Source: Propionibacteriaceae bacterium (lineage in GTDB: Bacteria; Actinomycetota; Actinomycetes; Propionibacteriales; Propionibacteriaceae). Taken from it: a DNA stretch of 61,224 bases. Shown one piece after another: positions 17,584-25,767 of the stretch. The stretch lies in the NCBI GenBank assembly GCA_030529455.1, contig JAUMWV010000003.1, positions 1 through 61,224 of the forward strand. Reading direction: 5' to 3'. Position 1 is the stretch's first letter. Each line of letters opens with the position of its first letter. The notes under the pieces were generated by a model. It ran no database searches. It was given only the letters and a program-made list of their open reading frames with translations, and was not told the DNA's origin. A program made the position numbers and the translations under genes.

Positions 17584-19014
17584 TCACTGTGGCCGCAGCG
17601 CGGGCAGGGTGAGGCTGAACTCGGTATGTCCCGGCCGGGACGCGAGCCCCACCCGCCCACCGTGGGCCGCGGCGATGGCCGCGACGATCGCCAGGCCGAG
17701 GCCGGTCGATTCGGCGGCCGAATGCGTGCGCATGGCGTCCCCCCGGGCGAACCGCCCGAACACCTTCTGCTGGTCCTCCGGGGGGATGCCGGGACCGTCG
17801 TCGATCACCCGGATCGTGATGGTCTCCCCGTCACGGCGGACGCTGGCCGTCACGGTGGTCCCGGCCGGGGTGTGGATGCGCGCATTGGAGAGCAGGTTCG
17901 TCAGCGCCTGGTGCAGCTTGTCGGCCTCCCCCGAGACCAGCATCGGCTCGTCGGGCAGGTCGAGGCGCCACACGTGGCCGGAGTCGCTGGCCCGGGCGTC
18001 GCTGACCGCGTTGAGCACGAGCTCGGTGACGTCGACCGGGGAACAGGCCAGCTCGGGGGAACTGTCGAGCCTGGCCAGCAGCAGCAGGTCGTTGACCAGC
18101 TTGCTCATGCGGATCGACTCGGCGCTGATCCGGGCGAGCGCGTGGCCGGTGTCGGCGGGCAGCCCGGCGGCGTGGCGCAGGCTCAGCTCACTGTAGCCGC
18201 GGATCGCCGCGAGCGGGTTGCGCAGCTCGTGGCTGGCGTCCGCGACGAACTGGCGCACCTTCGTCTCGGAGGCCTGCCGCGCGGCCAGGGCGCCCTCCAC
18301 GTTGCCCAGCATGTGGTTGAACGCGTTCCCGACCCGGGCGACCTCGTCGTTGGGGTGCAGCCCGGAGGTGTCGACCCGCACCGGGAGCTCGACCTCGCCG
18401 CGGTGCAGTTCGAGCTGGGAGACCTCGCTCGCCGCCTCGGCGAGCCGGTTGAGGGGACGCACGGTGCGCCGCACCAGCGCCCCGGAGACCACCATGGACG
18501 CCGCCACCGCCGCGCAGCCGAGGACCAGTTCGGCGAACAGCAGGGTCCGGATGGTGCTGCTGAGTTCCGCCAGGGGCAGGGCGACGACGGTCTGGGAGCC
18601 GTCCCGGACCACCGACACCACGCGGTAGCGGCCGTGTCGCTCGAGCGAGACGGTGCGTTTGGCGCCGTCGGCGGGCAGCGTGAGCAGCGTCGCGATGGCC
18701 TCGCTGTCCAGCCCCCTGGCGCGGCCGCGTTCGACGACCCCGGCGATGAACTCGTTCTCGTCAACCTGCTGGATGACCAGCGTCCCAGGGGGCATGCCCG
18801 GCCGGGTGACCCCGCGGGGCCGCCCGCCGTCGCCGCGCTGCCGGTCCTGCAGCTGGAGCGCGGTCGCGGCCATGAGCTGGCCGTCGAGTTTGTCGCTGAG
18901 GATGTGCCAGACCGTGAGGGTGATGAGCGCCGACAGCGCCAGCGCCACCGCCGCGACCAGCGCCGCGGTGCGGGTGACGAGCTGGCGGGTCAGCGTCCCC
19001 GGGCGGCCGATCAT
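17584..19014 (-). CDS. Sensor histidine kinase, OmpR-partner type
   Basis: A 476-residue membrane sensor. Two transmembrane helices (~12-37 and ~165-190) flank an extracellular sensor of ~125 residues. A HAMP region (RRTVRPLNRLAEAASEV), HisKA with His262 in ADASHELRNPL, and HATPase_c follow, the last with NLLSNARIHTP, DDGPGIP and STGLGLAIV. The ATG at 19014 overlaps the response-regulator stop by four bases. The family is close to actinobacterial TcrY/PhoR-type kinases. No signal can be deduced. It is convergent with the CAP-protein gene at a distance of six bases. Confidence 0.93.
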   Translation of the reverse strand: MIGRPGTLTRQLVTRTAALVAAVALALSALITLTVWHILSDKLDGQLMAATALQLQDRQRGDGGRPRGVTRPGMPPGTLVIQQVDENEFIAGVVERGRARGLDSEAIATLLTLPADGAKRTVSLERHGRYRVVSVVRDGSQTVVALPLAELSSTIRTLLFAELVLGCAAVAASMVVSGALVRRTVRPLNRLAEAASEVSQLELHRGEVELPVRVDTSGLHPNDEVARVGNAFNHMLGNVEGALAARQASETKVRQFVADASHELRNPLAAIRGYSELSLRHAAGLPADTGHALARISAESIRMSKLVNDLLLLARLDSSPELACSPVDVTELVLNAVSDARASDSGHVWRLDLPDEPMLVSGEADKLHQALTNLLSNARIHTPAGTTVTASVRRDGETITIRVIDDGPGIPPEDQQKVFGRFARGDAMRTHSAAESTGLGLAIVAAIAAAHGGRVGLASRPGHTEFSLTLPALRPQ

Positions 19015-19742
19015 GCGCCAGCGGGCTTCAGGACGTAGCCCGCGCCCCTCCTCGTGTGGATCATGGGTTCGCGCCCGGCGTCGATCTTCTTGCGGAGATA
19101 GCTGATGTACAGCTCGACCACGTTGGCCTGCCCGCCGAAGTCGTAGCTCCAGACCCGGTCGAGGATCTGGGCCTTGCTCAGCACCCGCCGGGGGTTGCGC
19201 ATGAGATAGCGCAGCAGTTCGAACTCGGTGGCGGTCAGCGTGATGGGCTCCCCGCCGCGGGTCACTTCGTGGGAATCCTCGTCCAGCATGAGGTCCCCGA
19301 CCACCAGCTGGCTGGTGGGACGCGCCTCGGTCGCCCCGCTGCGCCGCAGCAGCCCCCGCAGCCGCGCTATCACCTCTTCGATGCTGAACGGCTTGGTCAC
19401 GTAGTCGTCCCCGCCCGCGGTGAGCCCCGCCACCCGGTCGGACACCCCATCCCTGGCGGTCAGGAAGATCACCGGCACCTCGGGCGATTCGGCGCGGATT
19501 CGGCGCATGACCTCCAGGCCGTCGAAATCCGGCAGCATCATGTCCAAGACGATGGCGTCCGGCTGCGTGTCGCGGGCGGCCCGCACCGCGTCGCTGCCGG
19601 TGGACGCGGTAGTCACCGCCCACCCCTCGTAGCGCATGGCCATGGACAGCAGCTCGACGATGCTGGGCTCGTCGTCGACGGTCAGGACCCGGATCGGGGT
19701 GCCGTCCGGGCGCTGGAGCTGGTTGCTTGCGGAGACTGCCAT
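19011..19742 (-). CDS. OmpR/PhoP-family response regulator
   Basis: A 243-residue regulator. The receiver domain has acidic DDE near residue 24, phospho-acceptor Asp67 in IVLDMMLPDFDG, Thr in FLTARD and Lys in YVTKPFS. The C-terminal winged helix has LTATEFELLRYLMRNPRRV and YISYLRKKID, ending in TRRGAGYVLKP. It precedes and overlaps its kinase gene. No strong promoter is visible; GACAGT lies six bases before the ATG, a poor -10. Targets are unknown. Confidence 0.95.
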   Translation of the reverse strand: MAVSASNQLQRPDGTPIRVLTVDDEPSIVELLSMAMRYEGWAVTTASTGSDAVRAARDTQPDAIVLDMMLPDFDGLEVMRRIRAESPEVPVIFLTARDGVSDRVAGLTAGGDDYVTKPFSIEEVIARLRGLLRRSGATEARPTSQLVVGDLMLDEDSHEVTRGGEPITLTATEFELLRYLMRNPRRVLSKAQILDRVWSYDFGGQANVVELYISYLRKKIDAGREPMIHTRRGAGYVLKPAGA

Positions 19743-19823
19743 GCACCAACTGTCGCACGGAATGCCGCTGAACCGGCTGTGCGGAGCCTGTGTGTTCGCT
19801 GTGACCAGGCGGCGACCACTGGC

Positions 19824-20939
19824 TCAGGCGGCCGCGACGAGGATGCCGCGCAGCTCGGCCGGGGTCAGCTCGATGGGGTTGCCCCTCATGGAACTGGCGC
19901 GCTGCGCCCCGCGGACCGCCTCGGCGTAGTCGGCGGCGGACAGCCCGAAGCTGCCGAGGCCGGGGGTCTCGAGGTGGCGCCCGAGCTCCCACAGCCATTC
20001 CTGCAGGGCCGAGGTGTGGCGCTGCCCGGTGAGCAGCAGCGCCGCGTCCCGGTAGCGTTCGATGGCGGGGTTGGCGGGCTCGCGGGAGAACATGGCCGAC
20101 AGGTTCGCCGTCGTCACCGGGGCCAGCAGGGCCGCGCAGATCGCGCCGTGCGGGGCGCCGGTCATGCCGCCGAGGACGCCCGCGAAACCATGCACCGCAC
20201 CCAGCCCGGAGTTGGCCAGGCTCAGCCCGCCCAGCAGCGAGCACAGGGCCATGTCGGTGCGCGCCTCCAGATCGTCGGGCTGGGTGAACACCCTGGTCAG
20301 GGCGTGGGCGCGCCGCATCCCCTCGCGGGCGAAACCGTCGGTCAGCGGCGAGGCGCGGGGCGTGACGTAGGGTTCGAGGCACTGGGTCAGGGCGTCCATG
20401 CCGGAATTGGCGCTCACCTGCGGCGGGCAGGTGAGGGTCAACGCCGGGTCGACCAGGGCGACCTCGGGCAGCATCGACGATGCGCGCAGCGACACCTTGA
20501 CCCGGTGCTCCGGCGAGGTCAGCACCGCGTTGGCGGTCACCTCGGCGCCGGTGCCAGCGGTGGTCGGGACGGCGACGCAGGACACCTTCGCCCGGCCCAG
20601 GGGCCGCCCGGCGCCGATGACCTCGGCATAGTCCAGCGGGTCGCCGTCCTGGGCGGCCAGCACCGAGACGGCCTTCGCCAGGTCGATCACTGCGCCCCCG
20701 CCCAGGCCCACCACGAGATCGGCGCCGGACTCCCGGCAGGACGTGACCGCGGCCCTGGCGTCGGAGAAGGTCGGCTCTCCGCACAGCCGGTAGCTGGCGA
20801 CCGGCTCGAGGCCCAGGCCGTAGCGGCCGGGGTCGCTGCCCCCCACCAGGAAGACCCGTTTGCCTTCGGTGAGGCTGGCCAGTTCTGCTGCGACACCGGC
20901 CCCGAAGCGGATGCGGCCAGCGGTCTGGAACGTGAACAT
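19824..20939 (-). CDS. Iron-containing alcohol dehydrogenase / maleylacetate reductase-like
   Basis: A 371-residue group III dehydrogenase. An N-terminal dinucleotide fold has GGGAVIDLAKA and PTTAGTGAEVTANAV; the C-terminal helical domain holds the metal. Expected ligands D-x3-H, H and H appear as GMDALTQ, VHGFAG and PHGAICA, so the first histidine is a glutamine here. Such substitution may change the metal or its affinity. Substrate is unknown. The gene stands alone and is divergent from PPK2 across 66 bases. CAAGAT six bases before the ATG could be a leaderless -10. Confidence 0.85.
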   Translation of the reverse strand: MFTFQTAGRIRFGAGVAAELASLTEGKRVFLVGGSDPGRYGLGLEPVASYRLCGEPTFSDARAAVTSCRESGADLVVGLGGGAVIDLAKAVSVLAAQDGDPLDYAEVIGAGRPLGRAKVSCVAVPTTAGTGAEVTANAVLTSPEHRVKVSLRASSMLPEVALVDPALTLTCPPQVSANSGMDALTQCLEPYVTPRASPLTDGFAREGMRRAHALTRVFTQPDDLEARTDMALCSLLGGLSLANSGLGAVHGFAGVLGGMTGAPHGAICAALLAPVTTANLSAMFSREPANPAIERYRDAALLLTGQRHTSALQEWLWELGRHLETPGLGSFGLSAADYAEAVRGAQRASSMRGNPIELTPAELRGILVAAA

Positions 20940-21005
20940 GCATCCATCTTGCCCGGGTTGTGAGAAATCCGCGCGGGGACCGGGATAACGGCTGCAAGAT
21001 GAACC

Positions 21006-21857
21006 ATGGCGAAGTTACCGAAGCTTGACAACGAGCTCTACGAGGCAGAACTCAACCGGCTGCAGGCCGAACTGGTGGAGATGCAGGAGTGGGTCAAGGA
21101 CGTCGGTGCGCGGATCGTCGTGCTGTTCGAGGGACGCGATGCGGCGGGCAAGGGCGGCGCGATCAAGCGGATCACCCAATACCTCAACCCGCGCGTGGCG
21201 CGCATCGTCGCGCTCCCGGTCCCGACCGAACGCCAGCGCACCCAGTGGTATTTCCAGCGCTACATCGAGCACCTGCCCGCGGCCGGGGAGATCCGGCTGT
21301 TCGACCGGTCCTGGTACAACCGGGCGGGGGTGGAGAAGGTGATGGGCTACTGCACCCCAGAGGAACACGTCCGCTTCCTGCGGCAGTGCCCCCAGTTCGA
21401 GCAGATGCTCATCGACGACGGCATCCTGCTGCGCAAGTACTGGTTCAGCGTCTCGGACAAGGAGCAGGAGCGCCGCTTCAGGTCCCGGCTCACCGACCCG
21501 ATGCGCCGCTGGAAACTCTCCCCGACGGACCTGGAGTCGCTGACCCGGTGGGAGGAATACAGCAGGGCCAAGGACGAGATGTTCGTCCACACCGACCTGC
21601 CGGGCAACCGCTGGAACGTGGTCGAGGCCGAGGACAAGAAACGGGCCAGGATCAACATGATCGCGCACCTGCTGAACTCGATCCCCTACCACCACATCGA
21701 GCGGCCCCCGCTGGACTTCCCCAAGCGCCCGAAGTCCACCGGCTACCAGCGGACCGCGCGCAGGCTGCAGAACGAGGTGCCCGATGTCACCACGGACCTG
21801 GTGCGCCGCGAACGCTACGTCGACCCCGAGGACAACGGCCACGACAACGGCGACTGA
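21006..21857 (+). CDS. ppk2: Polyphosphate kinase 2, class I type
   Basis: A 283-residue single-domain PPK2 that transfers phosphate between polyphosphate and a nucleoside diphosphate. Walker A is EGRDAAGKGGAIKR (~45-58), Walker B is IRLFDRSWYNRAGVEKVMGY, and the lid region has SDKEQERRFRSRLTDP with RRWKLSPTD. The basic C-terminus (FPKRPKSTGYQRTARR) is usual for the family. One-domain length and motifs favour class I (NDP kinase-like). CAAGAT five bases before the ATG is a weak candidate -10 and no Shine-Dalgarno is clear. Propionic-type actinobacteria store polyphosphate, which fits. Confidence 0.93.
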   Translation: MAKLPKLDNELYEAELNRLQAELVEMQEWVKDVGARIVVLFEGRDAAGKGGAIKRITQYLNPRVARIVALPVPTERQRTQWYFQRYIEHLPAAGEIRLFDRSWYNRAGVEKVMGYCTPEEHVRFLRQCPQFEQMLIDDGILLRKYWFSVSDKEQERRFRSRLTDPMRRWKLSPTDLESLTRWEEYSRAKDEMFVHTDLPGNRWNVVEAEDKKRARINMIAHLLNSIPYHHIERPPLDFPKRPKSTGYQRTARRLQNEVPDVTTDLVRRERYVDPEDNGHDNGD

Positions 21858-21887
21858 GCGGGCAGGCAGCCCGGGGCCAGGCGTGGC

Positions 21888-23078
21888 CTAGAGGGGATGC
21901 GCGGCCTGGCCCGGCCGGGTGACGAGGGTGCGGGCCAGCCCGGCGTGGGTACCGAACTCGCCGGTGTAGCGGTCCAGCCAGTCGGCGGCGAAACCGCCGG
22001 CGTCCGGGGTCGGGACGAGCGCCCAGACCGACCCGCCGAAACCGGCGCCGAAGCCGGTGGCGCCGAGCGCCCCGAGCTCGCGGGCGAGCGCGACGAGGCG
22101 GTCGGTCTCGGGGATCTGGTTGCCCAGCACCTCGGAGGCGTTATCGTGTGAGGCATAGGCGATGGCGCCGAAGCCAGCGAGGTCACCCCGGCGCAGCGCC
22201 GCGGTCGCGGCGGGGATGAGCTCCTCCGATTCCCGGACGAAGGCCCGCAGGCGGTGGGCGAGGCAGCTCTCCCCGGCGACCAGGCGCGCCAGGCCCTCGG
22301 CGGCCCCCGGCTGGGCGATGGCCTCGGCGAGCGTGGCGTGGCTGGTGCCAGCGTGGTCGTTCCAGCGCCGGACCAGTTCCTGGGTGGCTAGCGAGGCCCG
22401 ATTGTAGCGTTCCTTGGCGGTCCCGGTCTTCTCGGCGAGCACACCCGACACCGCGACGACGAAGGACCACTCGGGGCCGAGCTCGACGCTGTCCTCGACG
22501 ACGATGGGGCAGAACCTCACCTGGGACAGCCGGGAGGCCGCGCAGCACAGCATGGCGGTGTGGTCCTCGGAACCGCCGAAGGTGCCCACGCCACGGTGCC
22601 CGGCAAGCCCCTTGAACCCCATGCCGTTCTCGACGCAGGCCAGGTAGGCGGCCAGGTCGATCCGGTCGCCGATGTTGTCCTGCCAGGCGGGGGACGAGGT
22701 GAACCCGTTGTGCTCTGCCAGGGCGAGGGCGGTCGCGACGACGAGGGCCGACGAGGACGACATGCCGCTCGCCAGCGGCAGGTCGGAGGAGACGCTCAGG
22801 TGGGCGGGGCGCAGCGGCCCGAAATTGGCCGCCAGCCGGTCGACGACGGTCTGGAGGTAGTGACCCCAGTGCCCCGGGGGCAGCTGGCTCGGGGACCCGG
22901 GAGCGACCCGGACCGCGTCCGGAGAGGCGTCCGATACCGCGGTAATACCATCACTGGCGTCGCGGATCGTCGCGGTGATGCCCCGGTCTACGGCGGCCAG
23001 CAGCGAACGTCCCCCGGCGTAGTCGGTGTGTTTGCCCAATACCTCGAGGCGCCCCGGAACGAACCAGGCAGGGCTCAC
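21888..23078 (-). CDS. GHMP-family sugar kinase, galactokinase-like
   Basis: A 396-residue GHMP kinase. The substrate signature reads PGRLEVLGKHTDYAGGRSLL, where galactokinase usually has GEHxDY; the ATP loop is LASGMSSSSALVVATA and a C-terminal GATGFGAGFGGSVWAL closes the active site. The Glu-to-Lys change suggests a sugar other than, or besides, galactose. The GTG at 23078 overlaps the nucleotidyltransferase stop by four bases, so the pair would make a sugar 1-phosphate and then activate it to a nucleotide sugar. The pathway end-product is unknown. Confidence 0.8.
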   Translation of the reverse strand: MSPAWFVPGRLEVLGKHTDYAGGRSLLAAVDRGITATIRDASDGITAVSDASPDAVRVAPGSPSQLPPGHWGHYLQTVVDRLAANFGPLRPAHLSVSSDLPLASGMSSSSALVVATALALAEHNGFTSSPAWQDNIGDRIDLAAYLACVENGMGFKGLAGHRGVGTFGGSEDHTAMLCCAASRLSQVRFCPIVVEDSVELGPEWSFVVAVSGVLAEKTGTAKERYNRASLATQELVRRWNDHAGTSHATLAEAIAQPGAAEGLARLVAGESCLAHRLRAFVRESEELIPAATAALRRGDLAGFGAIAYASHDNASEVLGNQIPETDRLVALARELGALGATGFGAGFGGSVWALVPTPDAGGFAADWLDRYTGEFGTHAGLARTLVTRPGQAAHPL

Positions 23079-23890
23079 AGCAGGACCTCGCGATCGGCCA
23101 GGGCGGCCACGACCGAGGCGATGTCGCCCCGGTTGCTCATGTCGAGCACCCCGGCTTCCACCGGGATCACCCGGTAGGGGTCCCCGGCGGCGATGGCCGC
23201 GCGCACCGCGTCCGTGATCTCGTATTCCCCCCGCGCCGACTTCGGGATCGAGCGGGCGGCCGCGAAGATGGCCGGGCCGCACAGCCAGCAGTTCATGCTG
23301 ACCGGGGCGCGCTCCCCGAGACGGGCGAGGACCTCGGGGTCGGGTTTTTCGTAGATCTCGGTGAGGTAGCCCTCGGCGTCCGTGCTGACCAGGGCGAACG
23401 CGGCGATCCGGTCGGCAGGGATGTTGGAACGGGACACCAGGGCGGCCTTGTCGAAGCCGATCATGGCCGAACCCGCCACGCTGGCCAGCCGGGTCAGCGC
23501 CTCGCTGGGGTAGTAGTTGTCGGAGTTGATGACCAGTACCCGGTCTGGCCCGGCGAACTCCTCGGCGGCGAGGACCGCGTTCGCGGTGCCGAGCGGCTCG
23601 TGCTGGATGGCGAAACTGACCGAGATCCGCTGCTTGGGCAGCGACTCGTAGTAGTCCCGGATGATGTCGTGTTCGGGCCCGATGACGAGGCAGACCTGGG
23701 TGAAGCCCGCGTCGGCCAGGGCCGAGAGCACGTAGTCGAGGAAGGGACGCCCGCCAGCCGAGATCATGGCCTTGACGCCCGCGTCGGCGGCGGCCGACTG
23801 GCTGGCGTCCAGTTCGACCCCGGCGGCCTGCGTGCGCATGCGGGAACCCAGACCACGGGCGAGGATGACGGCTTTTGTCGGTGCGCTCAT
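23075..23890 (-). CDS. Sugar-phosphate nucleotidyltransferase (NTP transferase family)
   Basis: A 271-residue Rossmann-like transferase. The nucleotide loop is AVILARGLGSRM. Further family marks are MISAGGRPFLDYVLSALADA, HEPLGTANAVLAAEEF, the metal Asp in LVINSDNYYP, and EKPDPEVLARLGE. It would join an NTP to a sugar 1-phosphate. It lies upstream of and overlaps the GHMP kinase gene. Minus-strand TAGGCT seven bases before the ATG indicates a leaderless transcript. The base and sugar are not determined. Confidence 0.85.
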   Translation of the reverse strand: MSAPTKAVILARGLGSRMRTQAAGVELDASQSAAADAGVKAMISAGGRPFLDYVLSALADAGFTQVCLVIGPEHDIIRDYYESLPKQRISVSFAIQHEPLGTANAVLAAEEFAGPDRVLVINSDNYYPSEALTRLASVAGSAMIGFDKAALVSRSNIPADRIAAFALVSTDAEGYLTEIYEKPDPEVLARLGERAPVSMNCWLCGPAIFAAARSIPKSARGEYEITDAVRAAIAAGDPYRVIPVEAGVLDMSNRGDIASVVAALADREVLL

Positions 23891-23897
23891 GCGCCAC

Positions 23898-23903
23898 AGC
23901 CTA
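23898..23903 (-). promoter_or_regulatory. -10 box TAGGCT of the leaderless nucleotidyltransferase-kinase unit
   Basis: Minus-strand TAGGCT, seven bases, then ATG at 23890. The rest of 23904-24023 holds nothing I can support. Confidence 0.58.
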
Positions 23904-24023
23904 GGAGCTGACGGGTCATCCCGGCGATGCTCCGTCAGCCGATTTGAGCGATCTGGTCAGCGGGAATGCCCAACGCGATACCATCCCGATACCGGGACGC
24001 CCGGCGGTGTGGGGTGCCGCGTC

Positions 24024-24683
24024 CTAGGGGAAGGACACCTCGGCTCCGTTGGAGACCTCCGCCGCGGCCTCGTGCCCGGTCAGGCAGGTGAAACCGCGGG
24101 AGGTCGCGATCTCGATGCCGTGGCCCGAGACCAGATCGCTGGTCGCCACGACCCCCAGGCAGGTGTCGGTGCAGATCTGCATCGCGGTGGCGGCGTCCAG
24201 CTCCTCGACGATCCACACGCTCGGCACGCTCGGCTCCGGACGCCGGAGCGGCGCCCCGACCAGCGAGCTGCGGACGAGCCTGCCCATGGAGCGCACATCG
24301 GTGCCGCGCTCCCGGAGCGTCGCGTTGGTGATGGCGTCGAAGATGCCGGAGATATCGGAGAACGCCGCCTGCGTCGCGGTGGGGGCCGGGGCTCCCTTGG
24401 TGATGTCTCGCGTCGCCGCCCGCATCCAGGTCACGTCGTGCAGGATGGCGTTCTGGGTGCGGAACACCTCGGCGTAGACGGGGTCCTGGAGGCCGCAGCC
24501 GGTGAGGAAGGCGTCGACGTCGCGGATCGCCTCGACCAGCCGCGCCAATTCGACCTCGGGATCGCCCGCGACATAGCCCTCGGCTGACACCTCGTCCGAC
24601 AGCACCCAGGCCGGGCCGGTCAGGGGTTGGGGTTCGGCCGGGAGCGTGGCGGTCTTCTTCTTCCGCGCGGGCCACCATCTCAT
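24024..24683 (-). CDS. Stand-alone Enzyme I-like PEP-utilising phosphohistidine protein (DhaM third-domain type)
   Basis: A 219-residue protein aligned by eye with the N-terminal half of PTS Enzyme I. The first part (DEVSAEGYVAGDPEVELARL, then VYAEVFRTQNAILHDVTWM) recalls the HPr-binding helical region. The later part (VWIVEELDAATAMQ, then VVATSDLVSGHGIEIA and GFTCLTGHEAA) recalls the swivelling phosphohistidine domain. His188 sits where the Enzyme I active His (GGxTSHxAI) sits, although flanking residues differ. E. coli DhaM carries such a domain fused to EIIA-man and HPr. Here it is a separate gene 56 bases after dhaM, with Shine-Dalgarno GGAAGGAAA. No PEP-binding barrel is present. Role inferred: phosphoryl transfer towards DhaM. 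Confidence 0.65.
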   Translation of the reverse strand: MRWWPARKKKTATLPAEPQPLTGPAWVLSDEVSAEGYVAGDPEVELARLVEAIRDVDAFLTGCGLQDPVYAEVFRTQNAILHDVTWMRAATRDITKGAPAPTATQAAFSDISGIFDAITNATLRERGTDVRSMGRLVRSSLVGAPLRRPEPSVPSVWIVEELDAATAMQICTDTCLGVVATSDLVSGHGIEIATSRGFTCLTGHEAAAEVSNGAEVSFP

Positions 24684-24739
24684 CGTGTTTCCTTCCCACA
24701 GGAGCGTGCCGCCCAGGGTGCGGGCGGCACGCTCGCCGG

Positions 24740-25147
24740 TTATCCGTGGACGCCGAGCTGGACCTGCTTCGGCAACAGCCCCTGCGCCGCCTCGGCCTCG
24801 ACCTGGTCGAGCCCGAGCCCGGTCTGGCCCGCCACCATGGCGATGACGAGGCCCTCGACTAGGGGTGCGGCCGAGACCTTGACCCGGGACGCGAGTTCCT
24901 CGCCGATGAACTCCAGCGCCATCTCGGCCGACAGGATGGCCGACCCGAGGTCGAGCAGGACCAGGACTCCGTCGGGGGAGTCCACCTCTTCGATCGCGGC
25001 GGCGATCGCCTGGGCGTCGGTGCCAAAGCCGTCGCCGATACCGGCCGCGACCGCGACCTGGGGGCCCTCTGGCGCCATCTCGCGGGCCAGGTCGACCGCG
25101 GCCTCGGCCAGCGGACGGCTGTGGCTGACGACGACGATACCGATCAC
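24740..25147 (-). CDS. dhaM: Dihydroxyacetone kinase phosphotransfer subunit DhaM (EIIA domain only)
   Basis: A 135-residue EIIA-mannose-like domain. The phosphorylated His is expected to be His9 in IVVVSHSRPLAE, with GTDAQAIAAAI and VLVLLDLGSAILSAEMALEF as family marks. It passes phosphate from the PTS to the ADP held in DhaL. It lacks the HPr and Enzyme I domains of the longer E. coli protein; the next gene supplies an Enzyme I-like domain. The GTG at 25147 overlaps the dhaL stop by four bases. Confidence 0.92.
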   Translation of the reverse strand: MIGIVVVSHSRPLAEAAVDLAREMAPEGPQVAVAAGIGDGFGTDAQAIAAAIEEVDSPDGVLVLLDLGSAILSAEMALEFIGEELASRVKVSAAPLVEGLVIAMVAGQTGLGLDQVEAEAAQGLLPKQVQLGVHG

Positions 25148-25767
25148 GGCAGCGTCCGGGCCGCGGATTCGATCAGCATGGTGACCGAGGCGGCACCCGG
25201 GTCCATGTGGCCCGCCGAGCGTTCCCCGAGGTAGGAGGCGCGGCCCTTGCGGGCGACCAGCGGGATCGTGTCGTCGCGACCCTTGGCGCAGGCCTTGGCG
25301 GCGGCCTCCAGGCAGGCGCGCAGCGAATCGCCGGTCGCCAGGGCGGACTCGTAGGCCCCGACGGCCGGTGCCAGCGCGTCCACCATCGTCTTGTCCCCGA
25401 GGTCGGCCTTGCCCCTGGCCAGGATGCCATCCAGCCCGGCACGCAGCGCCGCGCCGAAGGCCTCGACTTTCATCTCGTCGCCCCAGGCGCCCGACAGGCG
25501 GAGGAAGAAGGTGCCGTACAGCGGTCCGGAGGCGCCGCCGACCGTGCTGACGAGCGTCATGCCCACCTTCTTGAGGTAGGCGCTCGCGGAGTCGAACTCG
25601 TCGGGGTCGAGGGCCGAGACCGCCTGCATGCCCCGGTCCATGTTCGAACCGTGGTCGGCGTCGCCGATCTGGCGGTCCAGATCGGTGAGCAGCGCGGTGT
25701 TGGTGTGGATGACCGCGGCGTAGTCGGCCAGCCACGCCGCCAGTTTGGCCGTGTTGATCACTGTCAT
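25144..25767 (-). CDS. dhaL: Dihydroxyacetone kinase ADP-binding subunit DhaL
   Basis: A 207-residue helical subunit with a permanently bound ADP-Mg. Metal and nucleotide motifs are DRQIGDADHGSNMDRGM near the start, TVGGASGPLYGTFF in the middle and HMDPGAAS at the end. The ATG at 25767 overlaps the dhaK stop (ATGA); an in-frame GTG at 25776 is possible. It lies between dhaK and dhaM in one operon, converting dihydroxyacetone to its phosphate with PEP as donor. Confidence 0.95.
   Translation of the reverse strand: MTVINTAKLAAWLADYAAVIHTNTALLTDLDRQIGDADHGSNMDRGMQAVSALDPDEFDSASAYLKKVGMTLVSTVGGASGPLYGTFFLRLSGAWGDEMKVEAFGAALRAGLDGILARGKADLGDKTMVDALAPAVGAYESALATGDSLRACLEAAAKACAKGRDDTIPLVARKGRASYLGERSAGHMDPGAASVTMLIESAARTLP

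Noticed and set aside
19056-20963. A long plus-strand frame over the response regulator and alcohol dehydrogenase
   Set aside because: It spans two well-supported genes on the other strand and shows no recognisable protein motif.
21858-21890. GGCCA-GGCG-TGGCC as a terminator between ppk2 and the sugar kinase
   Set aside because: A five-base stem in GC-rich DNA is too weak to support.
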